Notes under the pieces: generated by a model
Seen by the model: the letters and a program-made list of their open reading frames with translations, nothing else
What the model was told of the DNA's origin: nothing
Database searches by the model: none
Assembly: GCA_944384745.1 (NCBI GenBank)
Contig: CALWUO010000008.1
Coordinates: forward strand, 1 to 64,000
Length of the DNA: 64,000 bases
Source of the DNA: an uncultured Butyricicoccus sp.
Lineage (GTDB): Bacteria; Bacillota; Clostridia; Oscillospirales; Butyricicoccaceae
Direction of reading: 5' to 3'
In this document: positions 44,165-53,692 of the stretch, piece after piece
How the letters are laid out: each line of letters starts with the position of its first letter
Position numbering within the stretch: position 1 is the stretch's first letter
Made by a program: the position numbers and the translations under genes

Positions 44165-44884
44165 TTATCCAATTAACTTTAAAATTTCAGGATTTTCTAA
44201 TAACTTCATCAGTTCTGGTAGCTTTTCAATTTTACCGCCAGTTAAACGGTCAAGATACATAATAGGCTGAATAGAGCTTTCTTCAACAGCCATAGCACCA
44301 GTGCTGTCAGTAGAGATAACACCAGTTTTAAACAGTCTTGTAAAAGTGTCTTGTGCATAGTCAGGCATATCTGGAACGTATTTATAAACTTTCATTTGTT
44401 CAACCTCACATAATTTATTTTTGAAATTTATCCATAAAGTTTCGTTTTCGACCATTGGAGCAGGACAATCTTTACCTGTAACATCAAAGTGTCTAATCAC
44501 ATTGTCCTTGCTTATGCTGTATTTTTGCATTAAATAGCTTGTAAGCTGAGCAGCTTTATTTATACTAGCTTGTACAACTTGACCTTTAGAATTAAGCATA
44601 CATATCTCAATGCCTAAGCTGTTAGTATTTCGACAGTATTTGTGCTTATAGTTTTTAGCTCCACAGTGCCAAGCAATATCAGCATCATGAACGCTTTGCC
44701 ATATTTCTTTACTATCAACAAAGTAATGTGCAGATGTTTTTGTAACTTCTCTTGCAAAATAATCTGCATTATTTTTAGCAGTATCGCCCTTGTTGGCGGT
44801 ATAGTGAATAACAATATATTCAACATCTCTTGAATTGCACTCTTGATAGTTACCAGAGTTACACTGTTTAAAGTTTATCTGCAT
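44165..44884 (-). CDS. Phage N-acetylmuramoyl-L-alanine amidase (endolysin)
   Basis: A 239-aa endolysin. The amidase_2 domain (about 1-160) has zinc ligands in YIVIHYTA (about 26), HFDVTGKDCPAP (about 148-159) and the intervening WHCGAKN segment. It cuts the bond between MurNAc and the stem peptide. The C-terminal 75 residues are a separate helical region that may bind the wall; no known binding repeat is seen. No signal peptide, so export relies on the holin encoded just upstream; the two genes overlap by 17 bases. Confidence 0.92.
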   Translation of the reverse strand: MQINFKQCNSGNYQECNSRDVEYIVIHYTANKGDTAKNNADYFAREVTKTSAHYFVDSKEIWQSVHDADIAWHCGAKNYKHKYCRNTNSLGIEICMLNSKGQVVQASINKAAQLTSYLMQKYSISKDNVIRHFDVTGKDCPAPMVENETLWINFKNKLCEVEQMKVYKYVPDMPDYAQDTFTRLFKTGVISTDSTGAMAVEESSIQPIMYLDRLTGGKIEKLPELMKLLENPEILKLIG

Positions 44885-45296
44885 TTTGATTGTCCTCCTT
44901 ATTTTCCTTGAGCTGTTCTAATACTTCCTTTAGTTTTTCAGGGTACGGAACACCAAGCTTACCAGCGTTTTCTAGTATGCTTATACCCTCATTAGCAAGG
45001 TAGAAAGCAATAACAACGCCCCTAACTACACCAGAACCACCCATAACATGGGTATCAAGTATATTAGCAATGAGGACTAAAAGTAGAATAAATACTTTTT
45101 TAGCAAGTCCTTTAAAGCCAGTAGAGCTGTTAAGTGTCTTGGTAGAAATACCAACCATCAAGCCAGTTATGTAATCAATGCTTATAAATATAAGCAGGGC
45201 GAGCATAACCCCGTCTAATTTGCCCCAAAGCAGACCACAAAAGCCACCAATGGCAGCGGAAACAGCTTTAACTGTTAAAATTATATTATTTTCCAT
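44868..45296 (-). CDS. Phage holin (holin_4/TcdE-type)
   Basis: A 142-aa holin of the TcdE/toxin-secretion holin family (Phage_holin_4). Three hydrophobic helices (about 5-22, 28-50, 65-85) and the signature IDYITGLMVGI. The C-terminal 40 residues are charged. The start was set at 45296 (MENNIILTVKAV, after AAAGGTG), within the last codons of the tail gene, giving an 11-base overlap. Confidence 0.9.
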   Translation of the reverse strand: MENNIILTVKAVSAAIGGFCGLLWGKLDGVMLALLIFISIDYITGLMVGISTKTLNSSTGFKGLAKKVFILLLVLIANILDTHVMGGSGVVRGVVIAFYLANEGISILENAGKLGVPYPEKLKEVLEQLKENKEDNQNADKL

Positions 45297-46119
45297 TTTT
45301 GTCACCTTTCTTACCAGCATAAATGTACGCTGTAATATTTTCATTACCATAGTGTATGTTTGGTGTAGATTCCATGAGTTTTAAAAGTTCTATATACTCT
45401 TTAGGTACGCTTTGACCGTTACATTTAAGCCATTCATCACTTGGAGTGGTTGCTAAAAACTGTATCTCTCCAACCTCTGTCTTAATTCCTGCAAGTGCTA
45501 TATCTTGTTCAGTGGCTGATACAACGTTCTCACAGTCTAATATGATATCGTTGCTTTTATCTATAAGCTCCTGTACACATTCATCAATACCAGACGTGAG
45601 AAAATTGTAAATGTAGCTTATCTGATTAGCAACGGTTGAAAAACTTTCTATAATACCGCAAATATCCCTATTTGGTCTAGTATTTACAATATGTTCTTCA
45701 AGTACCTGTGTAGAGCCTAAAGGTACAAATATATGACAAAGTACAATCTCATACACTGTATCATTACGCACAGGCACATATTCACTGGGAAACACACTTG
45801 CATGACCTGTTATAACCACTGGTTCAACTGTTTTTTTTACCTTATCTGCTCTTAAAATCACAGCGTCGTAGCGGTCGTATTTGTTATCTGGTACAGCAAC
45901 GGTCAATGTTATTTCTTCATCATTTTGGATATATGTACCGCCCACAAGTGCAAAACCTGTTTCTAGCGTTACATTACGTGATGTGGTAGAGAGTACAGCA
46001 TATTCCTGCCCGTATCCCTTACACACTCCATCACCTAAAAGAGCCTTAAACGCACCACCAAACTGTGAAGTGTTATATTGTGAATTTTCCTCGCCTAAAC
46101 AAAAGCCATAAGATAACAT
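45286..46119 (-). CDS. Phage tail tip/collar protein (short paralogue)
   Basis: A 277-aa structural protein. The N-terminal 110 residues (MLSYGFCLGEENSQYNTSQFGG) are related to the start of the next upstream gene. Near the C-terminus VGEIQFLATTPSDEWLKCNG is a phage tail-collar signature. The start at 46119 shares one base with the upstream stop (TAATG) and follows AAAGGAAG. It probably sits at the tail tip and contributes to host binding. Confidence 0.8.
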   Translation of the reverse strand: MLSYGFCLGEENSQYNTSQFGGAFKALLGDGVCKGYGQEYAVLSTTSRNVTLETGFALVGGTYIQNDEEITLTVAVPDNKYDRYDAVILRADKVKKTVEPVVITGHASVFPSEYVPVRNDTVYEIVLCHIFVPLGSTQVLEEHIVNTRPNRDICGIIESFSTVANQISYIYNFLTSGIDECVQELIDKSNDIILDCENVVSATEQDIALAGIKTEVGEIQFLATTPSDEWLKCNGQSVPKEYIELLKLMESTPNIHYGNENITAYIYAGKKGDKNGK

Positions 46120-48200
46120 TATTCCACTTCCTTTGCTTTTATCCACGCTGGAACACCATCACTAGCAATTAAAGGTAACCATGCACCGTCATTTGCGTAA
46201 TCATATAGCGTATTTAATACGATTTTAACAACTTTAATTTTATTTGTGGTATCTTGCCCCATGATATATAGTACACCTGTTTGGTCATCGTACCTCAAAT
46301 CACCATATTGATTTACAACACCCATAACAGATGTGGTGTCAAGATAGCCGATATCGTTTGTAGAATTGAAAGTTCTGGAAAATACCAAACCTGTACCAAC
46401 AAAGATAAAATACATATCTTTATCAAACAAATATATGCCTGCATCTAAAAATATTCTCGCTGCATTTGGCACATCAATTAAAGGTATTGTTTTTGATGTA
46501 TCGCTTAATTTGGATATTGTATTTATTTTTTCAAGATTAAAAGCAGCTAGAGTTATGTCATAGCCTGCTATATTCATAGGAATATTTGAACTAGGCGTAT
46601 TCCAACTGTCATTTTCACCATATCCATCAAAAATGCCGTTAGGAAATGAACGCACATAATACTTGTCTTCATATATAGTGTTAGTACTAATCGAGTAAGA
46701 CATCACCACTATCTCACCTTTATTCTTATCACTAAATCCAGCTCTACCTGCTAAATTGTCGCCATTCTTCCCAGTATTAACTGTATCACATTCTGTATTT
46801 TCTTCATTCCATTCCAAAGCACATATACCTTTTCCGTCGTAACTAGCACGTTTAGTTTGTGTGGAATAAGTTAATCTAATATAACTACCTATCGCACAAT
46901 AATATATTTCTTTTCCGTCTTTATTTATAGATGTAACATAAGGTAATGTCAAATAACTGTACGTTGAAACAGTATTTGAAACATAATTAAGATAAACACC
47001 ACTTTCTTCAGTTTGTGCTTCACTTTGCTTTATGGTTTCAAAAGGACGGCTGACATTTATGGTGCTTGTTGATGATATAAAATCTGCACCAAAAATCAAT
47101 AAGGCATCTAAAAACGATGTGGTCGTAACGTTTTTAAGACTTTCAAAATACTGTAAATATGTAGAGTTAATAGGCTGTATGTAGTTATCTTTTATTATCT
47201 GTGACAAAAACATTTTAGCACCCTCTTTGGTTTTGCTTGCAAAGATTGATAATGCGAGAGGATTTTCAAAGCTTGTTGGCTTAAAATTATTAAAACGTGT
47301 ATCATCACAAGTAATGTTTATGGTTTTAAGTTGACCACTATTTACTGGAATACCGTATAAGGTCTTGTTTGAAAGACAAAAAGTCCATAGATAATCTTCA
47401 AATAGTACAAAATTAGTAACGCCTGTTGATGGAATTTCGCCAACATAATCAATAAGCTTAAATTTATCACCACTTGGGGTTAATTTACCTAACGCTGCGA
47501 CTAATTCTGGATATTGGCTTTCGCTGATGAAAGAACCGTCACACTTTAGCCAGCCATCTTCTATGGTGCTACTTGCACTAAATTTAACTGTGCCTATTGG
47601 AGGTGGTGCGATTTTAGCAATTAAAGAATTAGCTTCATCAAGTTTACTGTTGATAATATCAGACTGGTTTTGTAAATCTTGCTCAATCTGCTGTAATTTG
47701 CTTTCTATTCCAGTATCAATGTAGTTGATAGCATATTCAATCTTAGTCGATAGACTGCCAACAGCGTCAATAACACCGCAAATATCAGCATTATAGCGTG
47801 TATATTGAACACTTAGTACACCACTCGTAATTGTAACATATGCTAATATAAGGGTATCGCTATAGCTTTCAGCCTTTGCCATTTGTCCTAACTCTATAAG
47901 TCTTGCACCTAGATTTAACTTTGCGTAGACAGCATAAACACCATCACCAACACCTGTAAAAGATATTGTATAATCACTGTCATTCTTGAGCCAATAGCCA
48001 CGAATAAACAGATAACCACTTGTAACAATTGTATTTGTACCAGATATAGATACTTTAAAGCTGTCTGGATTGTTATAGACGCATACTCCTGAACCTATGA
48101 ATTTTTCAAAATAGCCTGTGAAATCACCGCTGTTATATGTACGGTCATAAGTGCCTGCTGTTTCGTCAAATGCTGCGTCAAAAAAACCGTAGTAAATCAT
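46119..48200 (-). CDS. Phage tail tip/fibre protein with collar domain (long paralogue)
   Basis: A 693-aa protein, a candidate receptor-binding protein. N-terminal head-like domain (about 1-150, MIYYGFFDAAFDETAGTYDR), a short coiled coil (about 160-195), a collar signature PPIGTVKFSASSTIEDGWLK (about 197-216), then a 450-residue beta-rich domain with kelch/propeller-like repeated aromatic blocks and no recognised family. Start overlaps the upstream stop in TAATG. The large unique C-terminus is expected to determine host range. Confidence 0.75.
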   Translation of the reverse strand: MIYYGFFDAAFDETAGTYDRTYNSGDFTGYFEKFIGSGVCVYNNPDSFKVSISGTNTIVTSGYLFIRGYWLKNDSDYTISFTGVGDGVYAVYAKLNLGARLIELGQMAKAESYSDTLILAYVTITSGVLSVQYTRYNADICGVIDAVGSLSTKIEYAINYIDTGIESKLQQIEQDLQNQSDIINSKLDEANSLIAKIAPPPIGTVKFSASSTIEDGWLKCDGSFISESQYPELVAALGKLTPSGDKFKLIDYVGEIPSTGVTNFVLFEDYLWTFCLSNKTLYGIPVNSGQLKTINITCDDTRFNNFKPTSFENPLALSIFASKTKEGAKMFLSQIIKDNYIQPINSTYLQYFESLKNVTTTSFLDALLIFGADFISSTSTINVSRPFETIKQSEAQTEESGVYLNYVSNTVSTYSYLTLPYVTSINKDGKEIYYCAIGSYIRLTYSTQTKRASYDGKGICALEWNEENTECDTVNTGKNGDNLAGRAGFSDKNKGEIVVMSYSISTNTIYEDKYYVRSFPNGIFDGYGENDSWNTPSSNIPMNIAGYDITLAAFNLEKINTISKLSDTSKTIPLIDVPNAARIFLDAGIYLFDKDMYFIFVGTGLVFSRTFNSTNDIGYLDTTSVMGVVNQYGDLRYDDQTGVLYIMGQDTTNKIKVVKIVLNTLYDYANDGAWLPLIASDGVPAWIKAKEVE

Positions 48201-49948
48201 TATATCCCTGCCTTTCGTAGTCTTTGTGATAACAAAGGAGTAGAATAACCAAAGGTAATTGAAAATTGTTCGCCTTGTGAACTGATTGAACGCTGCACAC
48301 TTTCTACTACTGCGTCAATGGTAACACTTAAATTTTTATCAATAACTGTAATAGTATCACCTAAGAAAAAGTCTTTGCCATATACATAAGTAGGATTTAT
48401 TGTGCGTATGCTTGTGTCAAAGTTTTGGACCAATTGTGTATCAGATAGCTTTTCTTGACCTCTTGTGTTAAGTGCTTGCAAATATTCTTCATCAGTCATA
48501 GGGTGTTCAGGGTCTGAGTTTTTCTGCAAATCTTTAGCATCAATATACATTTCGTAACGTGATATACCTTGTGGTTCATTTGAATTAATGGTTGCTTTTG
48601 TTTTTACAACTTCATTTCCTGCTATAAATTCACCTGTTCCAGAATTACCATAAAACTTAGCTCCATAAATCTCATACATTCCAATGTTACCATCTGGATT
48701 TTTACATGGAATGAATTTATAATCACGTTCCTTAGCAATACTAACTTCAAATATTCTTGAACTTGATTTCATAAGTATTTGTTCACTGTCGCTTGAAGCA
48801 CCGAATAATATAGGATAAGTGCCTTCAAATTCCGATTTAGTAAATATAATTTCTTCATCGTTTACATAAAATATATTTCCGTTAGATAAAAAAGTGAACG
48901 GTTGCAAAGGGTCTGTATTAACAGCGTATTTTGTTTGAATACTCGCCCCATAATCAATTCGTATTCTTTCACCCTCTGCACTTTCGCTTGGTGGCAAATA
49001 AATTGCAGTAGAATTTATATAAGGCGACATTTCACGAGAGCCAAATAACGATTGATGTGTTTTTTCAAATTTTAAAAACTGAAATTTTCCTTTAATTTTT
49101 AATTTACCATCTGGAGCAATTCCAGTGTTTATCCACTGAGTTCCGCTTGTTTCGATATATTCTAATTGCGTATAACCATTTGGCAATAATGATGGTTCTT
49201 CTGGTAATATTGTTTCGATTTCTTTGTATATAGTAGTATTAGTACGGTTTACACCCTCTCCCTCACCTTGTACAAAAGCAACGTTTTTGTAATTACTTGC
49301 ATCATATGAATAGTTAGCACTTAAAACGTCATCAAGTTCAGTGGAATAAAAAACAGGTTCATTCACTGATTGATGTATTGTGCGATTTTTGCAAGGTCGA
49401 CACCAAAACTTCATTTTAAAGTCAAGTGGGTCAAACGCTACACCAAAAGCTGTGTTAGTTGCTTGCCCTATTTCCTCACAAAAAGAAAGTAAATCACCGC
49501 CTGTTTGCTGTTTTCGGATTATTCGAGTGTCCTCTAGTTGCTCTTTTAAGGAAAAATTAGCTATCTTTCTAGCGGTTACATTACCCCTAGTTGGAGATAT
49601 CATACAATCAGTTACAGTGTCGTACATTATTTTAGTAGGGCTTGCGTTGTAATTATACAAACCCCATAAAACTCTACGTTTTAAAAGTCCAGTTAATAAA
49701 CTGCCTTTAATTGTAAAGGAAATACCATATTCATCGGATATTTTATCGAAATACTCTATTATTCCTGCTGTTTCATCATCAAACCATATGATATTATCTT
49801 CTTTGAATAGGTTTCTTGTATTATCATTCAACGTGGAATCAAACGAAAATGAACCAGATGTAAATGCACAATCTTCTATAATCAAGTTATCCCAGTTTTC
49901 AAGTATGTCTATTAACTCCAAATTGGGAGTGTATACCTCCATTTTCAT
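48200..49948 (-). CDS. Gp37-like siphophage tail protein with LamG-like insertion
   Basis: A 582-aa protein matching siphovirus Gp37-like/tail endopeptidase-type proteins in residues 1-245 (YTPNLELIDILENWDNLIIE, SFCEEIGQATNTAFGV) and 450-582 (VYGKDFFLGDTITVID). Between them (about 247-447) is an inserted domain beginning LPNGYTQLEYIETSGTQWI and ending NIGMYEIYGAKFYG, a LamG/concanavalin-like module common in gut phage and surface proteins. A proline-glutamate linker (LPEEPS) marks the junction. Start follows GGAGGTGG. Confidence 0.8.
   Translation of the reverse strand: MKMEVYTPNLELIDILENWDNLIIEDCAFTSGSFSFDSTLNDNTRNLFKEDNIIWFDDETAGIIEYFDKISDEYGISFTIKGSLLTGLLKRRVLWGLYNYNASPTKIMYDTVTDCMISPTRGNVTARKIANFSLKEQLEDTRIIRKQQTGGDLLSFCEEIGQATNTAFGVAFDPLDFKMKFWCRPCKNRTIHQSVNEPVFYSTELDDVLSANYSYDASNYKNVAFVQGEGEGVNRTNTTIYKEIETILPEEPSLLPNGYTQLEYIETSGTQWINTGIAPDGKLKIKGKFQFLKFEKTHQSLFGSREMSPYINSTAIYLPPSESAEGERIRIDYGASIQTKYAVNTDPLQPFTFLSNGNIFYVNDEEIIFTKSEFEGTYPILFGASSDSEQILMKSSSRIFEVSIAKERDYKFIPCKNPDGNIGMYEIYGAKFYGNSGTGEFIAGNEVVKTKATINSNEPQGISRYEMYIDAKDLQKNSDPEHPMTDEEYLQALNTRGQEKLSDTQLVQNFDTSIRTINPTYVYGKDFFLGDTITVIDKNLSVTIDAVVESVQRSISSQGEQFSITFGYSTPLLSQRLRKAGI
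48608..49210 (-). other. Inserted LamG-like (carbohydrate-binding-like) domain
   Basis: Coding segment of about 200 residues inside the Gp37-like gene; boundaries are set by the PEEPS linker and the return of Gp37 homology at VVKTKATIN. Beta-sandwich layout inferred from alternating hydrophobic strands. Confidence 0.65.
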
Positions 49949-50836
49949 CTATTCCACCTCCAAATATAAGATATTAAAACTTACTTCAACTTTTATGTTT
50001 TTTCTTTCTTCTGGATTTTCACACTCAATAGCCCAAATATTTTCACCTGTGGCAAGTTGTAGCCATTCTGTTTCTATATGACGATATTTTATAAGATTTT
50101 CAGTGCTTTCGTCCTCATGTTTGACAGTCATAGATTTAGAACCGTTAACAGTAACGATAGTTAATACATCATCAGTAACAAAGTGATAGTTTACGCCTAT
50201 CATTTCATTGGTTTTTAAATCTCTAATTTTAGGGTTAGATACCTCACCAATAAATTTGACTCTTATTGTTACCCCAGTAGGAAAACCGCCTGCATTATAG
50301 ATTGATGTATTATAGAGTGTTTCAGTTAGTGCAAAAACAATCGGTGCAGATTGTCCAAAATTGGTTGGAAATTTAAACTTTTTGTTACTAAAGTCAAAAG
50401 GTACAATAGTAGGAGAAATCTGTGAAAATAAAGGATTAGGGCATGTTGCTTGTATTAAAAATTGACGCATTACAATGTTGTTTACAGTGTAATCATGCCC
50501 ATATTTTATAGATGCATCAGGATTGAATTTAATTTGATAGCCTTTATATTTTAAAAGATATGTTTCAGATGGTGAGATAAAGCGATTAAGCCTATCACAC
50601 CTAACTTGTAAAGGGGTTTCGTCCTCGATTGCCCAGCCTGTGACAGACAAAGAACGTGTAAGAATGGTTGTAGAAGTTATATTGCTACCAATTAAGGTAG
50701 ATGATGTATATGAGTTATGTTGTCCCTCTACCTGCCCCCAGTCAACAGTTTCTAACCAATATTCCTGCCAATCGTCCATACCTATGGTAATTTCTTCACC
50801 ATTTGATAGTGACTGGATTTTTATTTCTTCAATCAA
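49949..50836 (-). CDS. Distal tail protein (Dit-like)
   Basis: A 295-aa siphovirus tail component that caps the tail tube and carries the tip. N-terminal Dit features: WLETVDWGQV, TRSLSVTGWAIEDETP and RCDRLNRFISPSETYLL. It lies between the tape measure and the Gp37-like gene, exactly where Dit is expected. The start is TTG at 50836 after GGGGGTG. Confidence 0.8.
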   Translation of the reverse strand: MIEEIKIQSLSNGEEITIGMDDWQEYWLETVDWGQVEGQHNSYTSSTLIGSNITSTTILTRSLSVTGWAIEDETPLQVRCDRLNRFISPSETYLLKYKGYQIKFNPDASIKYGHDYTVNNIVMRQFLIQATCPNPLFSQISPTIVPFDFSNKKFKFPTNFGQSAPIVFALTETLYNTSIYNAGGFPTGVTIRVKFIGEVSNPKIRDLKTNEMIGVNYHFVTDDVLTIVTVNGSKSMTVKHEDESTENLIKYRHIETEWLQLATGENIWAIECENPEERKNIKVEVSFNILYLEVE

Positions 50837-50848
50837 GATTGCACCCCC

Positions 50849-53677
50849 TTACACGAAACCTAACATAACTTGTTGTTTAGCTTTCTTCATTTCTCTTGCA
50901 GCACTTACAGGGTCAAGAGCCTTAGGAGAATAGAAGTTATAAGTATCTCCACCACTTGAAGTACGACGGCTATTTTGTTCCCTAGTTAGTACTGCTTCAC
51001 CCTCGTGTAGCTTGTAAAGTCCATCAGATGGAACATAATCAAGACCACTTGCATAAGAGCCTTTAACTTTTGCAGGACTACCACCAAACAGACTGGTAAC
51101 ACTATCTACAATAGAGCCTACCTTGTCACTCACCCAACCAGTAAAGCTATCCCATGCTCCCAAAATTCCATCTTTAATAGCGTTAACTATATCACTACCA
51201 ATATCTTTAAAATGTTGCCATAAGTCACCAAAAATATCTTTAATGCTTTCCCAGATATCAGAAAAGAAATCAACTACGCCATTCCAAGCGTCCTTTATAC
51301 CATCAACAGCCTTTTCAAATAACCCTTGAATGAAATCAATAGCGGTTGAAAAAGCGTCTTTTATTTTACTAGCTATATCTTTGAAAAACTCGACAATTTT
51401 TTCCCATGCTTTTTTTATAGCGTCAATTAACTTTTCCCATAGTTCCTGTATAGTGTTTAAAGCGTCAATAAAAGCATTTTTAACACGTTCTAAAATCTCA
51501 ACAAAGAAATCGTATATAGCGTTCCATATTGCTTGTATCTTATCGGATAACTTACTAAATAAATCCACTATAAACTCTGTAACGGCTGCAAATACCTTTT
51601 GTATGCCATCACATACACCTTGAAAAAAGTCAACCACAACTGACCAAACAGTCTTGATTCTTTCCCATGCTTCAGTAAATATGTTTGCAAAAAATTCAAC
51701 TACAACAGAAAATACAGCCTGTATACCGCCCCAAACACTCTGAAAAAAGTCTACAACTACCGACCATATAGCTTTGATAGCTTCCCATGCTCTAGCAAAG
51801 ATATCAGAAAAGAAATCTACAACAGCCGCAAATACTGCCTTGATACCCTCCCAAATAGCAGAGAAAAAGTCAACAATGGCACTCCATACGGTCTTGATAA
51901 TTTCAACTGCTGAGCTAAAAACATTAATGAAAAATTCTGCAACACCAGAAAATACAAGTTTTATTCCCTCCCAAATGAGAGCGAAAAACTCAACTATACC
52001 ATTCCACAAGGCTTTTATTGCATCTATGCAACCAGTAAATATAGTTACTATAAGTTCTGCTATACCTGTTAAAGCTTCACCTATCATAGAACCTAGCGAG
52101 ATGAAAAACTCGCCAATCGCTGATAATGCACTCATGATATGTTCGCCCATGTTAGAGAAAAAGCCGATAACAGCTTCTACAAATCCCATGACTAAATCTC
52201 TAAACCATTCGCAATTATTCCATAATAGAATGATAGCTGCAATAATAGCGGTAATAATAGCTATAATAGGGTGTGCCATAATCAGTGTAAATAAACCGCT
52301 AACAGTGGTACTAATACCACTCATAACCATAGATATAAGAGAGCCTAAACCACTAATAACGCTAACTACATTTTTAATAGCACCGCCTATTGTGGATATT
52401 GTAGATACTACGGTTGATATACCAGTTATGACTTTGCCTATAATTAAAAGTACAGGTCCAATAGCAGCAATAAATAAACCAACCGCAACCACAACCTTTT
52501 TTACAGGTTCAGAAAGTCCGTTAAATTTATCTGCTAAATTCGCTATAAATTCAATTATCACTTGCACATAAGGAATGAGGTATTCACCTAAATCAGCAGC
52601 AAAAGATGTAATTTGTCGTGTCAATCCACCGATAGCACTTTCTAAGTTATCGTATTTAATCTCTTTAAGATTATCCATTGCACCCGCTGCGTCAATAGTT
52701 GAGTTTGTAACATCTTTAAGCTGTGTTACTACTTCAGGTCCTAAATCTTCCCACATAGTACCAAAAAGGTTAACACCTGCAGTATTTTGAGCAAGTGGGT
52801 CTTCCATATCAGCTAAGGCAGTAATTACTTGGTCAAACGCTTGTCTTGCACTGTCACCACCTGCTGCAAATTTAGCCATCATTTCTTCATAGTTTAAACC
52901 TATCGCTTCATAGCCCTCAACAGTAGTGTCTGAAGCGTCAATAGCACGAATAGCAAATTCCTTAACAGCGTCACCAATTTTGTCTAGATTCCATGCTCCT
53001 GTATCTGTTCCTTGTTTGAAGATTGCAAACATATCATCAGCAGACATACCTACTTTACCAAACTGGACAGAATATTCATTGATAGTGTCGAGAAATTCAC
53101 CTGAAAAATCTAAGCCTTGCTGCTGTCCTTTGACGATATAGTCAAAAGCCTGCTCAGATGTTAAACCAAAGTTTTGCATGAGAGTATCAACAGCTCTTAT
53201 GCTTTCAGATGTTTCATATCCAAAACTATCCCTGAGTGCAAATGCACTTTCAGTCGTTTGTTGTAAACTTGATGGATCTAATTCCCCCATTTGGGTTACA
53301 ACATTCGCCATGGCATCAGCTATATCGTCAAAACTTTCACCGTAGTTGTTTTTATAGATGTCCTCCATGACATTTTTATATTCTTCGGTACTGCCTTTAA
53401 CTTCGCCTACTCTTGCTTGAAACTGTGAAAAACCACTTTCAGCATCACCTGCAAATTTTAGAATTGCTGTACCCGCACCCGCCAAAGGTAAGGTTACACC
53501 CTTTGTTAGTGTTGAGCCTACTGAGCTTAAAGAATTACCTACTACTGCTATCTTATTAGTGCTATTTTCGGTATCAGCTATAAAACCAGTTAATTCATTA
53601 CCTGCACCTTGTAGATTAGAAACAAAATCGGAAGTGTCTAATAATAGATATCCGACCGCTGAGCCTATATCAATCAT
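50849..53677 (-). CDS. Phage tail tape measure protein
   Basis: A 942-aa tape measure protein that sets tail length. N-terminal PhageMin_Tail region (about 70-340, GTDTGAWNLDKIGDAVKEFA, SARQAFDQVITALADM), hydrophobic helices (about 385-490), then eight 40-residue tandem repeats with W and FF at fixed places (about 518-820), and a C-terminal SGGDTYNFYSPKALDPV segment. The length suggests a tail near 140 nm at 1.5 angstrom per residue (family rule of thumb). Start follows AGAGGAAG. Confidence 0.95.
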   Translation of the reverse strand: MIDIGSAVGYLLLDTSDFVSNLQGAGNELTGFIADTENSTNKIAVVGNSLSSVGSTLTKGVTLPLAGAGTAILKFAGDAESGFSQFQARVGEVKGSTEEYKNVMEDIYKNNYGESFDDIADAMANVVTQMGELDPSSLQQTTESAFALRDSFGYETSESIRAVDTLMQNFGLTSEQAFDYIVKGQQQGLDFSGEFLDTINEYSVQFGKVGMSADDMFAIFKQGTDTGAWNLDKIGDAVKEFAIRAIDASDTTVEGYEAIGLNYEEMMAKFAAGGDSARQAFDQVITALADMEDPLAQNTAGVNLFGTMWEDLGPEVVTQLKDVTNSTIDAAGAMDNLKEIKYDNLESAIGGLTRQITSFAADLGEYLIPYVQVIIEFIANLADKFNGLSEPVKKVVVAVGLFIAAIGPVLLIIGKVITGISTVVSTISTIGGAIKNVVSVISGLGSLISMVMSGISTTVSGLFTLIMAHPIIAIITAIIAAIILLWNNCEWFRDLVMGFVEAVIGFFSNMGEHIMSALSAIGEFFISLGSMIGEALTGIAELIVTIFTGCIDAIKALWNGIVEFFALIWEGIKLVFSGVAEFFINVFSSAVEIIKTVWSAIVDFFSAIWEGIKAVFAAVVDFFSDIFARAWEAIKAIWSVVVDFFQSVWGGIQAVFSVVVEFFANIFTEAWERIKTVWSVVVDFFQGVCDGIQKVFAAVTEFIVDLFSKLSDKIQAIWNAIYDFFVEILERVKNAFIDALNTIQELWEKLIDAIKKAWEKIVEFFKDIASKIKDAFSTAIDFIQGLFEKAVDGIKDAWNGVVDFFSDIWESIKDIFGDLWQHFKDIGSDIVNAIKDGILGAWDSFTGWVSDKVGSIVDSVTSLFGGSPAKVKGSYASGLDYVPSDGLYKLHEGEAVLTREQNSRRTSSGGDTYNFYSPKALDPVSAAREMKKAKQQVMLGFV
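51221..52126 (-). repeat. Eight 120-bp tandem coding repeats in the tape measure gene
   Basis: Units begin at 52126, 52006, 51886, 51766, 51646, 51526, 51406 and 51286 (last one partial), exactly 120 bases apart. Each encodes 40 residues in an 11+11+11+7 pattern, starting W-x-x-V-V-D-F-F. Middle copies are most alike at DNA level. Confidence 0.85.
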
Positions 53678-53692
53678 TTAAACACTTCCTCT

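Noticed and set aside
51221-52126. Regular 120-bp repeats considered as a CRISPR array
   Set aside because: No short conserved repeat alternating with unique spacers; the whole 120-bp unit is related and codes in frame.
51123-52571. Long open frames antisense to the tape measure gene
   Set aside because: They are a by-product of the repeated coding sequence, lack ribosome binding sites and start inside repeats; the sense frame carries clear family motifs.
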